A DNA stretch of 64,000 bases. Source: Nocardioides immobilis (GTDB lineage: Bacteria; Actinomycetota; Actinomycetes; Propionibacteriales; Nocardioidaceae). Location: NCBI RefSeq assembly GCF_003515065.1, contig NZ_QXGH01000010.1:186001-250000 (forward strand), read 5' to 3'. Under the pieces are notes generated by a model that saw only the letters and a list, made by a program, of their open reading frames with translations, had not been told where the DNA came from and did not search any database. Positions 60,401 to 64,000 of this stretch are shown piece after piece. Position 1 is the stretch's first letter; each line of letters opens with the position of its first letter. Both the position numbers and the translations under genes were made by a program.

Positions 60401-63294
60401 ACCGAGTGCGGGTCGCCGTCGCCCACGACCTCGAGGTAGACGTGGTTGGCGGACGCGCCGCGGGTCAGCATCGTGTAGAGTTGCTGGCGCGACTCCTGGC
60501 CGGTTGCCAGGCCGTGCATGGTGTCGGCAGTGACGCCTTGGGCGGTGTGCACCGTGCACGCGTAGCCGAGTTCGGTGGCGTCACTGACGTACTCGCTAGG
60601 CAACCGAATCTTGCGGCCGTGCTGGGTGTGCTGGACGGTCAGGTCGCCCTTTGGGTGGACCGCGACCACGGTCCATCGATCGCCGTTCTTGACCCAGTCG
60701 GTTGGCGACACCTTAAGTTTGCGGTTGTTGACGCGGGTGATGATCAGATCGTCGGTCGACGCCTCGTTGCCGTCTGCGAGACGCCGGGCCGGGCCGATGG
60801 TGGTGGGGGCGGCGCCGTCGAGGCGGTGGGCGCGGGCGCGCTGGTTGAGCTCACTGACCAGGTCGCGAGTGGGGGCGAGCATGATCGAGTCGAGTCCGGT
60901 TGCGCGGTCGGCTTGCCAGGCATCGAAGACGTCGTCGGTCATTGTGGCGAGGTCGCCTACGTGGACGCGGTCGCGGTCGAGGTAGAAGCCGAGGGCCTCG
61001 TTCTTGCCTTCGCGCAACGCCAGCGACGCGGCTCCTTCCGCGGGGTCGCGGAAGCGGATCAGCTCGGTCAGTTGCAGCGCGCCGTGGGTGGCGCGGATGT
61101 CGCGGAGCACGCCGCCGGCGCCGATCGCGGAGAGCTGCTGGTCATCACCGATTAGCCGTACGCTGCCGCCCTTCTCGAGGATGTGTTGCACCGCGACGTC
61201 CAGGGAGAGGGTGTCGGCCATGCCGGCCTCGTCGATCACGACGAGGGTCGAGGGGCCGATGGTCTTGAGCCACGCGGGCGGGCTGTCCTTCCCGAGCGGG
61301 TGGGCCAGCGTGTACACGAGCTTGGCCAGGGTGTCGGTCTGGTTGTCGATCTGGGAGCGAAGGGCGTCGGCGGCCGCGGCTGAGGGCGCGAGGCCGATGA
61401 CGGTGCCACCACCTTCGGTCCAGGCGCCGGCCAGAGCACGCATCGCGGTGGTCTTGCCCGCCCCGGCCGGTGCGATCGCGAGCTGCAGCCTGGCACCGGA
61501 GGTGACCATCTCGCGCACCAGCGTGGCCTGCCCGGCGTTGAGGGTGACCCCGTTCGCGGTCGACTCCAGCAGCGCCAGGTCGACACAGGACTCCTCTACG
61601 GCGCAGCCATCGCGGCGGCCGGCGGCTGCGACCAGCCGTGCTTCGGCGTCGATAACCTTGGTTGACGTGAACAGGTCGGTGCCGGCCACTGTGTAGACCG
61701 AGGTGCCGTCGGCGCGGCGCAGCGCGGCCGGTTCGCTGATGCCGTCGGAGGGCCGGGCGAGGCTGATCGAGTGGCCCTCGAGGACCTCGCTGACGAGCAG
61801 GTCGACGACCTGGTTGACCTGGTTGGTGGGCAGGTTCACCCCGCGGACCTGACGCTGCGCTTCGGCGTAGACGTGCCAGTACTGCCAGGTGGCGCGGCTG
61901 CCCTCCATCGTCGAAACGATCCGGTCGGTGGTCTCTGCGAACCACTTGGAGTCCGGCAGCGAGCGGGCCGACGCCTCCGGGTTTAGGGCCCCGTGGATCA
62001 TCTGCTTGAGCCGCTGCGGCGAGCCGAGAACCTCGATCGCCTCGCGGTTCCAGGCCTCGCGCTGCTTGTCCAGCGACCGTGGTTCGTGTTTGGCCTCGCG
62101 GGTCTCCAGCGTCGCCTGCTGCGCCAGTTGGAGCGTCTCGACCGGCGTCGGGGGACGTCCGTGGGTGCGCTGGAAGTCGGCGGCGAGGACCTTGCGACGG
62201 TCCTCCACGCTCAGCCGGCGCTTGGAGAAACGAGTGTTGAGGCCGGGATCGACACCGACGATCTCCCGCACCGGCCGCTTCCGGGTGTCGTTGTTCGGGC
62301 GCGCCTCGAACCGCACGCCGAGCGCGTCGACCAGGTGCCGCTCGAGCGCGGTGTTGTAGGTCTCCGAGGCGGCAACGATCGCCTTGAACAGGACCCGTCC
62401 GTCGATGGCCAGCCACTTCCCGTCGAGCGTCTGGACCTTGTTCGCGACCGCGACGTGCGTATGCAGATCAGGGTCGCCGGCACGCGAGTCCCGGTGGGTG
62501 AAACCGGTGGCCACCAGCCCGCGGACGTTGACCTGCCGCACCCCGTTGGCGCCCTGGCGGGTGAACAGGGCCGTGTCTTCGATGAACGCCAGCGCGTTCC
62601 CGACCGCCGCCTGGTGCGCCCGCTCGATGACGGCGGCGGTCTGCTGGTCGGCCACCGACCACAGCGTCGAGACGCTCTTCACGGGGGAGAACGTCAGGTC
62701 GTAGCCCGCAACCGCGTTGGTGCGCGGGCGTGAGTGTTTGGCGATGGTCGTGGCGAGCTCGCGGGCATCGGCCGCCTCGCGTCCGTGCTCGGCGCAGAAG
62801 AACTCCTGTGCGACCTCGGTGCGGATCTTGGCCCGGTCGGCAGCTGGCACCGGCCAGTCACCGGGCACCCCCGCGGCCTCGTTGAACTCTGCGAGTCGCC
62901 TGGCGACCTCGACCCGGAACGGCGAGACGTCGCCGGGGTAGACCTTGTACGGCATTCCCAGCCGGGTTGCGGCTTTGTAGTCCGTCTCGGTCGGCGAAGA
63001 CTGATCCGGTCGGCCGATCCGCAGATCCAGCTCCTTGACGCGCTGGTTGGCCAAGGGGTGGTGCCCGGCGCCGAACAGCGACTGCATGTGGTCGGCCGTC
63101 ACGATGTCGCCGACGTCCAGGCCGTCGATCCCCTCCATGCCCGCACCGACCCATACCCCGGGGGTCTCGCCCTTCTCGGTGTAGTAGCTCGAGAGCCCCA
63201 CGTGACCCTTGTCCGTGGCATCCATCGCCGCGACCTGACGGGTCAGGTAGTCATACCCCGACCCCGCCGTCAGCTTGTGGATGCTCAACGTCAC
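57448..63294 (-). CDS. MobF relaxase-helicase with C-terminal Toprim/primase-like domain
   Basis: 1948 residues from the GTG at 63294 (VTLSIHKLTAGSGYDYLTRQ); TTG codons just upstream are less likely. The TrwC/MobF relaxase domain (1-320) has catalytic Tyr candidates at 14 and 16, GLSSYYTEKGETPGVWVGAG, and the metal triad region FTHRDSRAGDPDLHTHVAVA. A RecD/TraI-like helicase follows, with Walker A APAGAGKTTAMRAL and Walker B TLVVIDEAGMAD. The C-terminus has RFRDRVMFPIVHRGEILGFV and VCVEGPIDAIAVT, a Toprim primase core without a zinc finger. It would nick at oriT, unwind the strand and possibly prime it in the recipient. This is the key transfer enzyme. Confidence 0.9.
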   Translation of the reverse strand: MTLSIHKLTAGSGYDYLTRQVAAMDATDKGHVGLSSYYTEKGETPGVWVGAGMEGIDGLDVGDIVTADHMQSLFGAGHHPLANQRVKELDLRIGRPDQSSPTETDYKAATRLGMPYKVYPGDVSPFRVEVARRLAEFNEAAGVPGDWPVPAADRAKIRTEVAQEFFCAEHGREAADARELATTIAKHSRPRTNAVAGYDLTFSPVKSVSTLWSVADQQTAAVIERAHQAAVGNALAFIEDTALFTRQGANGVRQVNVRGLVATGFTHRDSRAGDPDLHTHVAVANKVQTLDGKWLAIDGRVLFKAIVAASETYNTALERHLVDALGVRFEARPNNDTRKRPVREIVGVDPGLNTRFSKRRLSVEDRRKVLAADFQRTHGRPPTPVETLQLAQQATLETREAKHEPRSLDKQREAWNREAIEVLGSPQRLKQMIHGALNPEASARSLPDSKWFAETTDRIVSTMEGSRATWQYWHVYAEAQRQVRGVNLPTNQVNQVVDLLVSEVLEGHSISLARPSDGISEPAALRRADGTSVYTVAGTDLFTSTKVIDAEARLVAAAGRRDGCAVEESCVDLALLESTANGVTLNAGQATLVREMVTSGARLQLAIAPAGAGKTTAMRALAGAWTEGGGTVIGLAPSAAAADALRSQIDNQTDTLAKLVYTLAHPLGKDSPPAWLKTIGPSTLVVIDEAGMADTLSLDVAVQHILEKGGSVRLIGDDQQLSAIGAGGVLRDIRATHGALQLTELIRFRDPAEGAASLALREGKNEALGFYLDRDRVHVGDLATMTDDVFDAWQADRATGLDSIMLAPTRDLVSELNQRARAHRLDGAAPTTIGPARRLADGNEASTDDLIITRVNNRKLKVSPTDWVKNGDRWTVVAVHPKGDLTVQHTQHGRKIRLPSEYVSDATELGYACTVHTAQGVTADTMHGLATGQESRQQLYTMLTRGASANHVYLEVVGDGDPHSVIHPTLVRPLTPTDILESMLARDDAQRSATSLLREQADPATRLGEAAQRYLDSLYKAAEHTVGADVADALDTTVEALLPGLSEEAAWPTLRAHLLLLGAGGENPVQTLRAAATDRELATAEDRAAVLDWRLDASGLRNAGAGPLPWMPGIPSQLVEDPTWGHYLAQRAQLVDQLAGEVRDRATTAAEAGTLPTWTQNGIRPDDGTMADVEVWRAAMQVPSEDRRPTGAPQLQKASATYQRRLNRGVTGDHTPALKEWRQLLHTSAPQVREDEFTPLLAERLAAMSRVGLTAHQVLRNAVEAGPLPDEHAAAALWWRMARHVTPAVAAQIGDGSHGEVVTTDWTPRLAELFGVERAARIQASAWWPALVANVDHGLQRGWQLEQLLAAGRALPTDDVDECQALVWRTSIALDPLPDEHTTDRHYDEPPEDMWEGVAPPDDAHFVDLTGDLDGSTWSEPDDPWSVPTDGEAPEVTPLEVPASGEVDEEREVDRDLLFAKLIRDTGTHLEPTDADIRRMFERAEAWELSPVTRERMLEVNGLTQELFESKFAGSWGCAHLVERLGVDLTGHDHFRPGQAPAGWDNLVRHLRRHGVSDEEMLASGVARTSSRGNLIDRFRDRVMFPIVHRGEILGFVGRRHPDLTDKDKGGPKYLNTGDTPLFHKGAQLFGVVDELIDDAAIPVCVEGPIDAIAVTLASAGRFVGVAPLGTSLTGEQAAQLAAMERDPIVATDADLAGEVAAERDFWMLTPHGLDPGYARFPDGLDPADLLRQRGPAALVAALTTSEPLGDHLLTERLDNLVPDKACVAAMKILAARPGKAWDAGTRLVHARLQLSQMQARRDLRDAVTIWDADPRRAAQGELTNTHEVRARLQAAANKPPAERWTQLANELDPRLVEQADWPATAALIQQAHEQGHDVAVATRTMVAQAPLDDSPARDLRYRIVSLLDVTFDTNESHDTGSPSPSGAARDRQQGRDLNAPRHRGRRR

Positions 63295-63397
63295 AACCAA
63301 CAAGGGCTGACCGGGGCCCGGCTGCGATCACTTTCGAGCCAAATTCAGAGGTATTCAACGTAGTCAACGCACCAGGGATGCAAGAGGTGTATCCGAC

Positions 63398-63414
63398 TTC
63401 AGCCTTCGGCTGAA
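63398..63414. promoter_or_regulatory. hairpin upstream of the relaxase gene, oriT candidate region
   Basis: TTCAGCC-TTC-GGCTGAA is a perfect 7-base hairpin lying 104 bases upstream of the relaxase start. Origins of transfer often lie beside the relaxase gene and carry inverted repeats next to the nick site, so 63295-63420 is the best oriT candidate in the window. The hairpin could equally be a terminator or the end of the neighbouring IS. Confidence 0.35.
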
Positions 63415-63619
63415 CGTGGCGGTGGATGAGAATCGTGGGCGTCGCTCGGCGACGTCGGCACACACTGGTGCGGGTGAGCCCGTAGAGGTGTATGACGCGG
63501 GGTTCTCGGGAGTCGGTGGATTGTTGCTGCGAGCACGTGGGTCTGTGTCCTGGCAGAGAGCCCTCCGGGTGACGCGTGGCCGCGATGGCCGCGGCCGCCG
63601 GACGGGAGGAGGGCACGTG

Positions 63620-63937
63620 ATGGAAGTGCTGTTCGAACGGGTCGCTGGTCTGGATGTCGGGAAGGCGTCGGTGTCTGTGTGCGTGCGCACGCCGGGTGCG
63701 CGACGGGGTCGGCACAGCGAGACGCGCACGTTCAAGACCACGACCGGGTCGCTGCAGGTGATGCGCGACTGGCTGCTGGACCAAGGGGTGACGATCGCCG
63801 CGATCGAGTCGACCTCGACGTACTGGAAGGCGCCGTTCTACTGCCTCGAGGACGTGATGGAGGTCTGGTTGCTCAACGCCGCGCACATGAAGGCCGTCCC
63901 GGGTCGGAAGACCGATGTGCGGGATGCGGAGGGCGGC
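63620..63937 (+). pseudogene. IS110-family transposase, 5' part, interrupted
   Basis: From the ATG at 63620 (GGGAGGAGGG upstream) the protein reads VAGLDVGKASVSVCVRTPGA, MRDWLLDQGVTIAAIESTST, YWKAPFYCLEDV and PGRKTDVRDAE, the N-terminal DEDD domain of IS110-type transposases with Asp, Glu and the terminal D-x-x-D. After DVRDAE the family continuation is lost and GGRKCRM and unrelated sequence follow, ending in a stop. The gene is therefore cut at about 63938. It differs from the complete IS110 copy at 39-41 kb. Confidence 0.75.
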
Positions 63938-64000
63938 CGGAAATGTCGTATGTGGGTGACAGAGTCCCGACTGGATGCTGGAAGGAACCCACGATGAGCG
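63938..64000 (+). mobile_element. probable left end of another insertion sequence
   Basis: The sequence from GGCGGCCGGAAATGTCG onward replaces the expected IS110 coding sequence. An ATG at 63995 preceded by GGAAGGAACC could be the start of its transposase. Only about 60 bases are in the window, so the family cannot be given. Confidence 0.4.

Larger units (their letters stand above)
6885..63300. mobile_element. probable integrative and conjugative element (boundaries unproven)
   Basis: This stretch begins at the tRNA fragments and contains a Tad-type pilus operon, a type IV secretion operon with VirB4- and VirD4-like ATPases, and a MobF relaxase, together with insertion sequences and gene fragments. 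These are the parts needed for self-transfer. No tyrosine or serine integrase and no second att copy is visible, so the right edge probably lies outside the window. The two-component system at 54-56 kb and the cassette-like region may be either cargo or chromosomal. Confidence 0.5.

Overview
The window is high-GC actinobacterial DNA. Frequent GTG starts, SigE-family sigma factors, a DUF2277 protein, a DUF5994 pair and Tad-type pilus genes suggest a Nocardioides-like member of the Propionibacteriales. That placement is inference from gene content only.

Layout. (1) 1-6,720 looks like chromosomal backbone: the end of a sigma factor gene with its membrane-anchored partner, protein-L-isoaspartate methyltransferase carrying an in-frame palindromic insertion, DUF2277, a beta-propeller protein with its own SigE-type sigma factor, a saccharopine-dehydrogenase-like reductase and two DUF5994 genes. 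(2) 6,761-6,884 holds two tandem 3'-ends of a tRNA-Arg(CCU)-like gene, which look like attachment-site scars and mark the likely left edge of an integrated element. (3) 8,318-19,616 is a co-directional operon for a Tad/Flp-type pilus: lipoprotein, secreted protein, SAF/CpaB-like protein, TadZ-like ATPase, TadA ATPase, TadB and TadC, four pseudopilin-like proteins, and a membrane LysM/BTAD regulator. (4) 19,635-20,240 is a scrap yard holding a phospholipase-D fragment and a frameshifted gene. (5) 20,331-36,286 carries two unknown or regulatory genes and then a conjugative type IV secretion operon: small membrane proteins, a VirB6/TrbL-like channel, an SCO6880-type protein, a VirB4 ATPase, an 800-residue multi-domain cell-wall hydrolase and a VirD4-like coupling protein. 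(6) 36,700-38,341 has a VOC protein and an Lsr2-like protein.

(7) 38,635-54,055 is the most unusual stretch. Small, functionally unrelated genes, mostly on the + strand, are each followed by a copy of a short hairpin repeat (GCCGC-TTC-GCGGC, then GAAGTGACGCACC). Fourteen copies are recognisable. The layout resembles an integron-type gene-cassette array, although no integron integrase is visible and the repeats lack a clear right-hand GTTRRRY box. An IS110-family element sits inside one repeat, splitting it at GTGAC/GCACC with an AC dinucleotide at both junctions.

(8) 54,240-56,618 encodes a LuxR-type response regulator, its histidine kinase and a four-helix membrane protein. (9) 57,448-63,294 is a giant MobF relaxase-helicase-Toprim protein. 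It supplies the DNA-processing half of the conjugation machinery whose channel lies 20 kb away. (10) 63,620-63,937 is an IS110-family transposase gene cut by what appears to be another insertion at the window edge.

Taken together, 6.8-63 kb reads as an integrative and conjugative element that has collected cassettes and insertion sequences, though its outer boundaries are not proven. The pilus genes may help cells contact each other, the hydrolase could open the wall, VirB4/VirB6-like/VirD4 would form the channel and the MobF protein would process the DNA. These joint roles are inferred from family knowledge, not demonstrated.
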